A stretch of DNA of 64,000 bases from JAUIAI01 sp045106815 (GTDB taxonomy: Bacteria > Pseudomonadota > Gammaproteobacteria > Burkholderiales > Burkholderiaceae_E): NCBI GenBank assembly GCA_045106815.1, contig JBGCFG010000041.1, forward strand, positions 1 to 64,000, read 5' to 3'. The notes beneath the pieces were generated by a model. It was not told the origin of the DNA, ran no database searches, and saw only the letters and a program-made list of their open reading frames with translations. A program made the position numbers and the translations under genes. The first letter of the stretch is position 1, and the number at the start of each line of letters is the position of its first letter. This document shows positions 43,208-52,078 of this stretch, one piece after another.

Positions 43208-44299
43208 ATGAAGAGGTTCCTGACCCTTTGTCTCTCAACTACGCTGGTAGTTGCGGCTGGGTGCGGTGGAGGCGAAGAAGGTTCCGGTGCAGTGCTGGAT
43301 GATGGGCAAACCAGTGATTCATCCGCGCTGCAAGGAAGGCTGATGATGACCAATGTCGAGCGCAAGGCCAGAGTCATCGATTTAGCCACCGGCAATGTGA
43401 GCCTCGTACCCGGGGTGCAGGAATTTGGTGACTTGTCTGGGCGCGAATACGCCTCCATGTGGAAAGCCTACGCGCATGCTCAGCCGTACTCCGGTGATCG
43501 TTTTGTATTGACTGTCGAGAGTTGCAAGTTCAACGAGAACGATAGCTCCAGGTTCTATACCCTGGACCATTGCCTGGCTTTGCACAAGGCCGATGGCACT
43601 GAGATAGCCGTCAAGAAATTCTATGGGTCAAGACACGAGATCTTTGGTAGCGCCAAGCTCTCGTTTGATGGTAATTACATTGCCGCAGTCATCAATAACA
43701 ACTGGGTGTACATCTACGACAGTCAGTTCAATGTCGTTTCAAGGACCAAGGCGCCGAGAACCGTCATCAGCGGGGTGGTCTAGCAACCGGACAACAGTCT
43801 TTTGTTCTACGACAGGGACGAGATCTTTAGAACTGAGGTGCTCGCAACTGAAGGCACCCGCATCTTGAAACTTGACGCGGAAGGCCCCGAACGCCTGGCA
43901 ACGCTGAAGGTCAGCCCGGACGGTGAAACCCTGGCCTTTGGGTTTAAAGGCGAATTGCACCTGATGAGCTTATCAACCGGAGACGTCCGACTGGCTCCGT
44001 TCGTCGAAAAATTCGGGCTTCTCTGGTGCAACGTCACATCCTGGTCGCCGGATGGTCAGTCCTTGATGCTTTATGCCAAGGGCACCGGTCTCGTGCTCAG
44101 CTGGACGAGTCACAACATTCTTGCTGAGAACATCGTGATCCCAGCGAATTTTGGCTTGGCTGGGCCTGACGGTGAGCCGGTGTACGAGTTCCAGCAAGTC
44201 AGGGCCAAAGCCGACACCTGGCAGCGCCGCGGCGTCACCAACGAAAACGCCGAGCTAGAAGTCTTGTCTGAGAATGCTACTAGTTACTGGGTGCGCTAG
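43208..44299 (+). pseudogene. Beta-propeller (WD40/TolB-like) lipoprotein gene split by one amber codon
   Basis: The frame from ATG 43208 encodes a lipoprotein signal (TTLVVAAGCGGG) and propeller-like blades up to VISGVV. There TAG at 43781-43783 stops it after 191 residues. The same frame continues with QPDNSLLFYDRDEIFRTEVL and further blades (LATLKVSPDGETLAFGFKG, VTSWSPDGQSLMLYAKG) to the stop at 44299. In WD40/TolB blades the residue before the S/Q-P-D-N/G motif is normally Trp, so TGG to TAG is the likely single change. The full product would be 363 residues including that position. It could be a true pseudogene, a sequencing error, or a read-through gene. The function was probably binding of a periplasmic partner. 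Confidence 0.75.
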
Positions 44300-44347
44300 C
44301 CGGTAAGCACAATAAGCGAGTACGTACCAAACAGGATTGCGGAAACT

Positions 44348-44390
44348 CGAAAAAGTAACGCCCGATTCCTCAGATAGACAGAATCGGGCG
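44348..44390 (-). terminator. Intrinsic terminator of the giant repeat gene
   Basis: CGCCCGATTC (44359-44368) and GAATCGGGCG (44381-44390) form a perfect 10-bp stem with a 12-base loop. Read on the minus strand it lies 23 bases after the stop of the repeat gene and is followed by TTACTTTTTCG. It could also slow transcripts from the plus-strand pseudogene. Confidence 0.7.
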
Positions 44391-44412
44391 GTATGCCTGC
44401 CAGTTGCAATCG

Positions 44413-47400
44413 CTATATCAGCGGTTGGGTACTGCTTAGGTCCTCAAAGGGTTCAGGCTGCGCGGCCGGTGAGCCGTCTGGCACGGGCGCGGGCTGATCC
44501 GGTGCAGGGTCAAACAAATGCTCAGCGGGCTCTGCAAGTAACTGGTCGGCACTGACCGCCGGTCCGGCTACTTCGTCGCCTCTGACAACCCAGACATCGG
44601 CCATGTCACGCGTTTCACCGTCAGTGGTGGTGTAGCTTGAAACCAAACCAATCCGGTTACCAGCGTTCATCTCAGTAGAGGTCTGCGCGGCGAGATCCAT
44701 CTCACTCACCCCGGCCTGCTCCATCGATAGCAACTCACCCTGATCGGTGACCGCATCGGCATTGGCATCTACCCAAACCTGGAGCTGATCCCAGTTTGCG
44801 TCCGAGGCATTTATGACTCCGTCCTGGTTGCTATCCATTTCAGACAGGGCAACGTAGCCGTTACCTGCTCTGGAGCCATCTGCCATCTCGGTACCGCTAC
44901 CAAACAACTCAGCACCATCATTAATCTGCCCATCCCCGTTTAGATCTCGAACAAGCAAACCGTCTTCGGGTGACACCCAGCCGACCTCATTCACTGTTCC
45001 GGTCGCATTCATATCGAACACTGCACCTTCGCCAGCCGCGAGCGTCTGAACACCATCGCCGTTCAGATCGAGCATGATCGGTGTGGCAGCAAACATTGCA
45101 TCGACCTGAGCGGAACTCATTTCGGCAATATCAGCAGTTTCGAATGCAAAGATCTGATCCATTGACATTTCTTCGATATCAGCTGCCTCAAGACCCGGGA
45201 TTTGCGCAGTCGTCAGCGAAGCAATCTGATCCGTTGTCAAAGACGTTACCTGGTCGTCAGACATCGCAGTCAGGGCGTCAGTCGTCAGTGCGGTAATCTG
45301 CGCTGTGGTCAGTGATTCAATTTGCTTCTCGCTTAGCGATGCTACCTGGCCCGTCGTCATTGCCGCCACATCGGCGGTTTCAATCGCTACCAACTGAGCC
45401 GTCGTGAGCGTCTTGATTTGGCCCGTTGTCATCGCTGAGATCTGATCTGTCTCAATGGCCGCAATGGCATCTGTCGTGAGTGATGTGATCTGCTTGGTTG
45501 TGATCGCTGTCAGACTATCGGTCGTCATCTCCGACAACTGTGTCGTCGTCAATGCACCGATCTGCGCCTGAGTCAGTGATCCGATCTGACTATCCGTCAT
45601 GGCATTGAGGTCATCGGTTTGCAAAGCGGCAATCTGCTCAGTCCCCAACGCGACAACCTGCTTATTCGTCAGGGCTTGAATCTGATCAGAACCAAACGCT
45701 GCCAATTGAGCGGTTGATAGCGCCTCAATACTGTCTTCTGACAACGAGGCAATAGAACCGGTGTTCAGGGCTGCAATGTCTGCCGTATCAATGCCTGTGA
45801 TCTGATCTGTCGTCAAAGATTTGATTTGCTTGGTGGTCAGAGAATCGATCTGATCTGACGACAATGCTGCAAAGTCATCTGACCCCAAGGCAGGCAGCTG
45901 GCGGGTACTAATCGCCTGCAGGCCATCCGTTGTGAGCGCAACCACTTGGGCGGTGTCTAGAGCATCGAGTTGTGCACTCGACAGACCCGCAATCTGTGAC
46001 GTCTCCATTGAGGCAATCTGATCGGTTGTCAAAGCACCAATCGCGCCAGAGCCGAAAGCCGCCAGTTGTTTGGTCGATAGCGCAACGAGGTCGTCGGTCT
46101 CCATGGACGCTACCTGCGCCGTCGTCAGTGCGCCGACCTGTTTGACCGTGAGGTTGGCAATTTGACCTGTAGTCAGTGCGTTTAAGTCATCCGTCGCCAG
46201 GCCGGCAATCTGCTCTGTGGTGAGCACTGCAACCTGTTTTGTCGTCAGCGCAGCGATCTGGTCTGAACCGAATGTACCCAGTTGCGCCGTTGACAAGGCC
46301 GGCAGAGACTTCAGTGAAATCGCGGCTACACCATCTGTGGTTAGCTCGGCCAGATCGGCTGTTTCCATCGCCGATAGCTGAGCGGTAGACATTGACGCTA
46401 CCTGCTTGGTTGTCAAATCTGCAATCTGCTCTGTGGCAAACGCGGCAATTGCTGCCGTCTCAAACGCCACGAATTGCTTGGTGCTAAGCGCGCCAAGATC
46501 TTCGCCTTCCATATTGGCGACCTGGGCCGTCGTGAGCGCACCGATCTGATCAGGGTCCAGCTGGGTGAACTGCTCCGTTGTCATGGCAACAATCTGGTCA
46601 GTTGTTAGAGCCTGAACCTGTTCGGTGCCGAGCGCCTGCAATTGCTTCTTGCTCATGGTGACCAGGTTGTCGGTTTCAAGAGCCGCCATCTGAGCGGTCG
46701 TGAGTGCAGCAACCTGCTTGTCAGCCAGCACACTGAACTGTGCGGTCGACAGAGCATTGAGATCTTCAGTGGTCAGGCCGGCGATCTGCTCGGTTGTCAT
46801 AACCTTGATCTGCTTACTAGTGATAGCGCCGATGCTGTCTGTTCCCAGTGCGGCGAGCTGCGCAGTTGAGAGTAACTTGAACTGCTTGTCTGTAATGACA
46901 CTAATCGCGTCAGTCGACAGGGCTGCAAAGTCTGAAGTCTCAAGCGCCTCGATTTGCTTAACCGTCATTTCGGCGACCTGCGATGTCGTCAAAACGGAGG
47001 CTTGGTCAGTCGTCAGCGCCGCGATTGCGTCAGTCGCAATAGACGTGAACTGTCTGTCAGATAGGGCCACCAGATCATCAGTCGCTAGTGTGCTGACCTG
47101 TGCTGAAGTCAGCGCGGCAATCTGCTTGGCTTCGAGCTTCGAGAACTGAGCCGTTGTGAGCGCATTCAAGTCAGCACTCGCCAGCGAGGCGATTTGCTCA
47201 GTGGTGAGTTCCTGAATCTGCTTGGTCGTCAGCGCTTCCGTTTGATCACTGGTCAAAGCGGCAAGTTGCGCAGTCGTCAGATCCTCAATCAGGTCCTCGT
47301 CAATGGCCGCAATGCCGTCAGTCGTCATAGCAGCGATGTCGGCTGTTTCGATCGCAACGATCTGATCATCCGTCAGACTCTCAATCTGATCGGTTGTCAG

Positions 47401-49245
47401 CGACGCCGCCTGGTCAGTCGTGAGGGCGGCGATGGCGGCCGTCGTGATTGATTCGAACTGACGCGGCGTGATCGCCTGCAGATTAGTCGTTGACAAAGCC
47501 TCCATTTGAGCTGAGGTCAATGACTCAATTTGCTTGTCCTCAAGCTTACTTACCTGTGCAGTAGTCAAGGCGTTTAGGTCTTCGGTCGTCAGCGCGGCAA
47601 TCTGACCGGTCGTGAGTTCGGTAATCTGCTTGGTCGTAATGGCTTGAATCTGGTCTGAGCCAAACGCTGCGATCTGGGCAGTACTGAGCGAGGCAAGCGT
47701 CTTAACACTAATAGCCGCAACAGAATCATCCCCAAGGCCAGCCAAATCGGCTGACTCGAGTCCGGCAGCCTGCTCGGTCGACAGACTTTTGATCTGCTTG
47801 GTGGTCAGGGCGGCCACTTGATCAGATGTCATGGCCGTGATGTCAGCCGAGTCGAGTGATTTGAACTGACGGGTTGTTAGTGCCTGAAGATCATCAGTCA
47901 CCATGCTGACAATCTGAGCCGAGGTTAGCGACTCAACCTGGTCATTCGTGAGTTTTGAAATCTGCTCTGTCGTCAGTGCATTGAGGTTATCCGTCGTAAG
48001 ACTGGCGATTTGCTCTGTCGTCAACGAAGAAACCTGCTTGATCTTCAGAGACCCGATTTGATCTGAGGTTAAAGCGGCCAGTTGGTCGGACGTAAATGCC
48101 GGCATCAGCTTATCGGGCAACGCACTGAGTACATCCGTTGACAACGCCACCATATCGGCAGTTTCAAGAGCAGCCAGCTGCTCTGTCGACAATGACGAAA
48201 ACTGTTTTGCTGTGAATGCTTGTACCTGTGCAGTGGTCAGCGCAGTAATTGTCGCGGTATCGAATGAGTCGAGCTGCTTGGTCCCCATCGCAGCCAAATC
48301 AGCGGTTTCGATTGCCGCGACCTGGGCGGTTGTGAGCGCGTCGATTTGCTTGGACGTCAGAGACGCCACTTGCCCACTCGTTAGCGCGACCACTTGCGCG
48401 GTCGTGAGCGATGCCACCTGATCTGAGCCAAGCGCTACAAGCTGCTTGGTGGTGAGCGCGGTCAAGTCCTCGGTTGTCAATGAGCTGACCTGCGCAGTTG
48501 TCAGCGCCTCAAGTTGTGAGGCTTTAAGTGAGGCGAACTGCCCGGTCGTGAATGCATTCAGATCACCCGTTGCAATGCTGGTGAGCTGGTCTGATGTCAG
48601 CGATGTGACCTGCTTAGTCGTCAGGCTTCCGAGCTGATCAGAAGTCATCTCCGAGACTTGGGCGGTTGTCAGCGCCTGAACCGCCTTAGTGCTGATGGCG
48701 GCAACCTGGTCAGTCGACATCGCGGCGAGATCGGCCGTTTCGATCGCTGCAACTTGAGCTTCGGAAAGCGATGCTACTTGCTGGGTTGTGAGCGCTGGCG
48801 TCTGCGCCGAAGTCAGTGCCGCGATAGCTGCAGTATCGAATGATTCGAGCTGCTTGATCGTCAATGACTCCAGATCGGCTGTTTCGATCGCCGCGATCTG
48901 CCCGGACGTTAGCGCCCCAACCTGCGCTGCTTCCAGGTAGGTCACCTGGGTCGTTGTAAGCGAGGCAATTTGACCAGTCGTTAGTGCAGCGACCGATTCG
49001 GTTGTCAGACTCTCGATTTGGTCCTTGTTGAATATGGCCAGGTCGGCTGTTTCAAGAGCGGCCACCTGAGCTGTATTCAGCGCTCCAATGCCTTTGTCAG
49101 ATATGGAGGGCACCTGAGCCGTCGTCAAAGCTACCATCTGCGCCGTAGAGAACGCGGCCCAGTCTTCAGTGGAAAGACCAGCAATCGTTTGCGTGGCGAG
49201 CGCCGCAATCTGATCGGTAGAGAGGCTTGAAATAATGGAAGGCAT
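44413..49245 (-). CDS. Giant octapeptide-repeat protein with RTX-associated Ca-binding C terminus (predicted type I secretion substrate)
   Basis: The protein has 1610 residues and no Cys. After MPSIISSLST it consists of 172 consecutive octapeptides in unbroken register (residues 11-1386) with consensus x-Q-[VIL]-x-x-[LIM]-[TS]-[TS]. Examples are AQVAALTT, DQIESLTT and KQLVALGS. Residues 1388-1550 form the domain seen at the end of many RTX/T1SS proteins: MLDLNGDGVQTL, DLNGDGQINDGAELFG, DSNQDGVINASDANW and VWVDANADAVTD, all EF-hand-like Ca loops. The last 45 residues are Pro/Asp/Glu-rich. No N-terminal signal peptide is present. AAGGA eight bases before ATG 49245 supports the start. It lies downstream of an ABC exporter, HlyD, an OGT-like enzyme and a second glycosyltransferase, so it is probably exported and glycosylated at its repeated Thr/Ser. 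Fold and target are unknown. Confidence 0.85.
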   Translation of the reverse strand: MPSIISSLSTDQIAALATQTIAGLSTEDWAAFSTAQMVALTTAQVPSISDKGIGALNTAQVAALETADLAIFNKDQIESLTTESVAALTTGQIASLTTTQVTYLEAAQVGALTSGQIAAIETADLESLTIKQLESFDTAAIAALTSAQTPALTTQQVASLSEAQVAAIETADLAAMSTDQVAAISTKAVQALTTAQVSEMTSDQLGSLTTKQVTSLTSDQLTSIATGDLNAFTTGQFASLKASQLEALTTAQVSSLTTEDLTALTTKQLVALGSDQVASLTTAQVVALTSGQVASLTSKQIDALTTAQVAAIETADLAAMGTKQLDSFDTATITALTTAQVQAFTAKQFSSLSTEQLAALETADMVALSTDVLSALPDKLMPAFTSDQLAALTSDQIGSLKIKQVSSLTTEQIASLTTDNLNALTTEQISKLTNDQVESLTSAQIVSMVTDDLQALTTRQFKSLDSADITAMTSDQVAALTTKQIKSLSTEQAAGLESADLAGLGDDSVAAISVKTLASLSTAQIAAFGSDQIQAITTKQITELTTGQIAALTTEDLNALTTAQVSKLEDKQIESLTSAQMEALSTTNLQAITPRQFESITTAAIAALTTDQAASLTTDQIESLTDDQIVAIETADIAAMTTDGIAAIDEDLIEDLTTAQLAALTSDQTEALTTKQIQELTTEQIASLASADLNALTTAQFSKLEAKQIAALTSAQVSTLATDDLVALSDRQFTSIATDAIAALTTDQASVLTTSQVAEMTVKQIEALETSDFAALSTDAISVITDKQFKLLSTAQLAALGTDSIGAITSKQIKVMTTEQIAGLTTEDLNALSTAQFSVLADKQVAALTTAQMAALETDNLVTMSKKQLQALGTEQVQALTTDQIVAMTTEQFTQLDPDQIGALTTAQVANMEGEDLGALSTKQFVAFETAAIAAFATEQIADLTTKQVASMSTAQLSAMETADLAELTTDGVAAISLKSLPALSTAQLGTFGSDQIAALTTKQVAVLTTEQIAGLATDDLNALTTGQIANLTVKQVGALTTAQVASMETDDLVALSTKQLAAFGSGAIGALTTDQIASMETSQIAGLSSAQLDALDTAQVVALTTDGLQAISTRQLPALGSDDFAALSSDQIDSLTTKQIKSLTTDQITGIDTADIAALNTGSIASLSEDSIEALSTAQLAAFGSDQIQALTNKQVVALGTEQIAALQTDDLNAMTDSQIGSLTQAQIGALTTTQLSEMTTDSLTAITTKQITSLTTDAIAAIETDQISAMTTGQIKTLTTAQLVAIETADVAAMTTGQVASLSEKQIESLTTAQITALTTDALTAMSDDQVTSLTTDQIASLTTAQIPGLEAADIEEMSMDQIFAFETADIAEMSSAQVDAMFAATPIMLDLNGDGVQTLAAGEGAVFDMNATGTVNEVGWVSPEDGLLVRDLNGDGQINDGAELFGSGTEMADGSRAGNGYVALSEMDSNQDGVINASDANWDQLQVWVDANADAVTDQGELLSMEQAGVSEMDLAAQTSTEMNAGNRIGLVSSYTTTDGETRDMADVWVVRGDEVAGPAVSADQLLAEPAEHLFDPAPDQPAPVPDGSPAAQPEPFEDLSSTQPLI
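45088..49215 (-). repeat. 172 tandem 24-bp coding units (octapeptide array)
   Basis: The array is 4128 bases, exactly 172 x 24, without a frame change or partial unit. Units marked by D-L-N-A in positions 2-5 recur at octads 28, 52, 69, 86, 103, 127 and 151. They divide the array into modules of 24, 17, 17, 17, 24 and 24 octads. Codon use varies freely among units, so the nucleotide repeat is old and the pattern is kept at the protein level. Confidence 0.9.
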
Positions 49246-49411
49246 AACAGGTTTCCTTGGCAGAAATCGGAGAGTTCTTGTTGGAGGATCAGACCCCCGT
49301 CTCTGCGATCATCGGCTGTATAGTGGTCGACTTGAGAATCAAATGCGGGCGATGAGCAGATCTGTTTGGCGTGACTAACCGCCTGTGGGTTACATCAGAC
49401 CTTTGGCCGAT

Positions 49412-50089
49412 TTAGGCCTGCCATTTGGCAAGATAGTTTTGATAGCCGTGCCACCAGCCCTCAGTGCCAAACGCGCCGCCGCTCTGGTGTGTCACGCTGA
49501 GCGGCCAGGTGCCTAGGCGTAACTGCCGATCGCGCGCAGTGCGACAAAAGTCAAGGTCATAGAAATGAAACTTGAAGGTCGGATCAAACCGACAGTCGTG
49601 ATCGATCAAGGTTTGAACATTTGCAGCCAGCATGATGCCGTCGAGAAGTTCGCATGCTGCCGGCGCTGCACCATAGTGGGTTAGCTTGCCGAATGCATGT
49701 TCACCATGACCCACGAGGCCGCTAAGATTCGAACGGTCGTCCCATTCAAATGCTTCATTCGTGAACGCCCAACCGGGTTGCCTGGGAACGCGACGACGAT
49801 TACCAGCTAAGCCGAGCACATCAAACTGTTCGAGACCAGCAAACAGCCGATCCACGAAAAACCCGTCGTCCAGCCAGACATCATCATGGATAAAAACAAC
49901 CGCGCCTTGCTCAATCCCTGGCTGCAAGAGCTGGTTGTAAATATCGGGCAGGCCTTGACTGTTTTCGTAGGCAATCCACGGCACAATCCGGTCGTCATGG
50001 GCAAGACGTCTGAGCGACAGCCCGAGTGCCCCCTGCCCCCAGAACGACTCACGGCTGCGCCGGGTCGCGCTGACAACATGCAGGCGCAT
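49412..50089 (-). CDS. GT-A-type glycosyltransferase (StrF-like / Glyco_tranf_2_5)
   Basis: The 225-residue protein opens LHVVSATRRSRESFWGQGALG and has a metal-binding HDD at 68-70 in VVFIHDDVWLDDGFF. It continues with DVLGLAGNRRR, PAACELLDGIMLAANVQTL and FKFHFYDLDFCRTARDRQLRLG, then TWPLSVTHQSGGAFG. These match the StrF-type group of family-2-like glycosyltransferases that often act on protein or cell-surface glycans. Its start ATG directly follows the stop of the upstream methyltransferase-like gene. With the OGT-like gene in the same cluster it may extend a protein-linked sugar; this is inference. Confidence 0.82.
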   Translation of the reverse strand: MRLHVVSATRRSRESFWGQGALGLSLRRLAHDDRIVPWIAYENSQGLPDIYNQLLQPGIEQGAVVFIHDDVWLDDGFFVDRLFAGLEQFDVLGLAGNRRRVPRQPGWAFTNEAFEWDDRSNLSGLVGHGEHAFGKLTHYGAAPAACELLDGIMLAANVQTLIDHDCRFDPTFKFHFYDLDFCRTARDRQLRLGTWPLSVTHQSGGAFGTEGWWHGYQNYLAKWQA

Positions 50090-50761
50090 TTACTGAATTG
50101 CAGCCGGCTTCAGTCTGAACAGGTACTGATAAGGCGTTGCATCCTGTACAGCAAGATCCGGATCCAGGCCGGTGGTCTGTGCAAACTGGTAGACCGCTTC
50201 GAGATACTGTTTCTGCTCTGGTGTGGTGAGCTGACGGGTCAACCCATCTTCAACTTCCCAACCAGTCTGTGCAAACAATTCAATAAGCGTCGTCCGTGTG
50301 AACAAACGGGCGGCATTGTCTTCAAATTTTTGCTGCTCGTCATAGCGGAAGTTGCCTGAGATAAGCTGCCACTGAACGCTCCAATGCTGGGCGTTGGGTA
50401 CGCAAAGCAGCACGCTGGTATCGTCCGTCTGAACAAGCGCGCGCAAACGTCTCATGGCGGCCCAGGGGTCGCGCATTTTCTCAATGTGGCTACCAAGCAA
50501 CCAGCAGTCGCCTGCCGTCAGCTCAGCCAGCTGGTCTTGAGTGAGCGCGTCGATGCTGCCATTGGCCGTCGTATCGAAACCCTCAGACTGATCGGCATCA
50601 CCAGCCTCAAGGCCGGTAATCACCACATTTGGCGCAACGTCTTTGTAGGCCTTGGCGAGGTCTGCATGCTTGCCGCCGATGTCGACAATATGACGGGCCC
50701 CTTCAGGGATCAAGGACATCAGGTCTGCATTCATTGTGTTATTAGAAAGTGTTGAGTTCAT
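50090..50761 (-). CDS. SAM methyltransferase-like protein
   Basis: The 223-residue protein has a class I methyltransferase layout: motif I-like HIVDIGGKHADLAKAY, post-I acidic VVITGLEAGDAD, and the segment CWLLGSHIEKMRDPWAAMRRLRALV, which corresponds to the common L-E-H-L-x-D-P-W motif. It then has VLLCVPNAQHWSVQWQLISGNFRYD. The glycine motif is incomplete (D-I-G-G-x-x-A rather than D-x-G-x-G-x-G) and the usual E-H reads I-E-K, so it may be a weak or inactive enzyme. Similar methyltransferases accompany surface glycan genes, where they methylate sugars. It is separated from hlyD by 99 bases and abuts the glycosyltransferase gene. Confidence 0.75.
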   Translation of the reverse strand: MNSTLSNNTMNADLMSLIPEGARHIVDIGGKHADLAKAYKDVAPNVVITGLEAGDADQSEGFDTTANGSIDALTQDQLAELTAGDCWLLGSHIEKMRDPWAAMRRLRALVQTDDTSVLLCVPNAQHWSVQWQLISGNFRYDEQQKFEDNAARLFTRTTLIELFAQTGWEVEDGLTRQLTTPEQKQYLEAVYQFAQTTGLDPDLAVQDATPYQYLFRLKPAAIQ

Positions 50762-50860
50762 GGGAGTTAACTTCCTGATTTAACTTCAGCGGGGAATATG
50801 CACAGTTAAACGCAAACTTGAGGGCTGCAATCGATTGATAAGCAGCAGCTTTGTTAGCCT

Positions 50861-52078
50861 TTACTCACGAAACGCCTCCCGACCCCGCAAGACGGGTCTG
50901 AGCAGGTAGCTGAGCACAGTGCGGTCGTTGGTGGTGATTTCGACACTGCCGGTCATTCCGGGACGAACCGGCAGGGATTCGCCCCTGAAAAGCAGGGTTG
51001 ATAGATCTGCACTGATTCTTGCGCGGTAGTAGGTGCCATCGCCCGGACGCGAAGCGTCTTCCAGGGCATCCGGACTGATGTACTGAACGGTGCCGGTTAG
51101 ACCGCCATAGGTGTTGTAGTCATAAGCCGACAGCTTGATAGACGCACCCTGCCCTTCGCGGACAAAACCGATGTCTGCCGGTTTGATCTTCGCTTCGATC
51201 AACACGTCGCCCCCTAACGGGACGATCTCAATGATGGGGCGGCCAGCGTTCACGATCCCGCCAACGGTACCCACATGGATGCGTTTAACAAGCCCATGGA
51301 CAGGCGAGCGCAACACTGTTCTGCGCAGCACGTCATCTCGGATAATCAGCTGTTCTTCGAGCAGGGCCAGCTCATTACGTACCCTGACAAGCTCGGTACT
51401 CGCAGCCTGGCGAAACTGGTTCAGGCGCTCTTGGCGCTGCTGCTCCAAGTCACTGACCTGACGCTCCAAACGCATGACCTGCACCTTGGGCATCATCCCG
51501 CTTGCAGCGAGCTCCTGGCCAATACGCAATTCGCGCTGCAACAGCGCGAGACTATTCCCTGTGGCCTCAAGAGAATCCTGCAGGGCTCGCTGACGTGTTG
51601 CATAGGCCTCTGTTACCCCGCGCATGATTCCAGGCTCATCGGACAGTTCAGCAGGAAAACTCAACGGCTGCTCACTGACTTCTGCCTGTAGCCGGGCCTG
51701 TTCGCCCAGCAAAGCCATACGGCGGGCCCGTCCTTCACTTTGCATCGCCGCCACACGTGTGGGATCAAGCTGGGCAAGCACCTGCCCCGCGACAACCTGC
51801 TCGCCTTCACGCACCGCAAGCTCTCGCAGAATGCCCCCTTCGAGGCTCGCGACGATCTGCTCGCGGCCGTCTGGCACCACCCTTCCCTCAGCTTTTGTCA
51901 CGACGTCAACACGCGCAATCGCCGCCCACGCAATCGTGACCGATACAAAGCCCAGCAGCAAGTAAAGTGCCCAGTTGATTTGCCTGGGCGACTCAATGAT
52001 CTGTGCAGCGCGAATAGGATTCACTACGACCATCTCGTCTTCAGTAAGCGGGCGTTCGTTCTCGTTTTTTTCGCTCAT
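50861..52078 (-). CDS. HlyD family type I secretion periplasmic adaptor
   Basis: The 405-residue membrane fusion protein has one N-terminal transmembrane helix (INWALYLLLGFVSVTIAWAAIA). A biotinyl-lipoyl-like half follows (VTKAEGRVVPDGREQIVASLEGGILRELAVREGEQVVAGQVLAQLD), then a long coiled coil (about 110-245) and a second lipoyl half and beta-barrel (VLRSPVHGLVKRIHVGTVGG, IKPADIGFVREGQGASIKLSAYDYNTYGGLTG). This is the HlyD/LapC layout. It links the ABC exporter to a TolC-like outer-membrane channel, which is not encoded in the window. ATG 52078 overlaps the exporter stop by four bases. Confidence 0.93.
   Translation of the reverse strand: MSEKNENERPLTEDEMVVVNPIRAAQIIESPRQINWALYLLLGFVSVTIAWAAIARVDVVTKAEGRVVPDGREQIVASLEGGILRELAVREGEQVVAGQVLAQLDPTRVAAMQSEGRARRMALLGEQARLQAEVSEQPLSFPAELSDEPGIMRGVTEAYATRQRALQDSLEATGNSLALLQRELRIGQELAASGMMPKVQVMRLERQVSDLEQQRQERLNQFRQAASTELVRVRNELALLEEQLIIRDDVLRRTVLRSPVHGLVKRIHVGTVGGIVNAGRPIIEIVPLGGDVLIEAKIKPADIGFVREGQGASIKLSAYDYNTYGGLTGTVQYISPDALEDASRPGDGTYYRARISADLSTLLFRGESLPVRPGMTGSVEITTNDRTVLSYLLRPVLRGREAFRE

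Noticed and set aside
45088..49215. CRISPR array or non-coding minisatellite
   Set aside because: The 24-base units are contiguous without spacers, vary at synonymous sites and keep one open frame over the full length.
46642..49230. Several plus-strand open frames opposite the repeat gene
   Set aside because: They are antisense shadows of the repeated codons, with skewed Cys/Ser/Val content and no ribosome sites.
44413..49245. LapA-type adhesin
   Set aside because: The large Ig-like or VCBS repeats and the N-terminal retention module of LapA are absent; only the exporter type and C-terminal Ca domain are shared.
50500..50560. Octad-like stretch (DQLAELTA) in the methyltransferase-like protein, as if copied from the repeat array
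   Set aside because: It falls in the place of the normal loop before the D-P-W motif of this methyltransferase type; one matching unit is easily due to chance.
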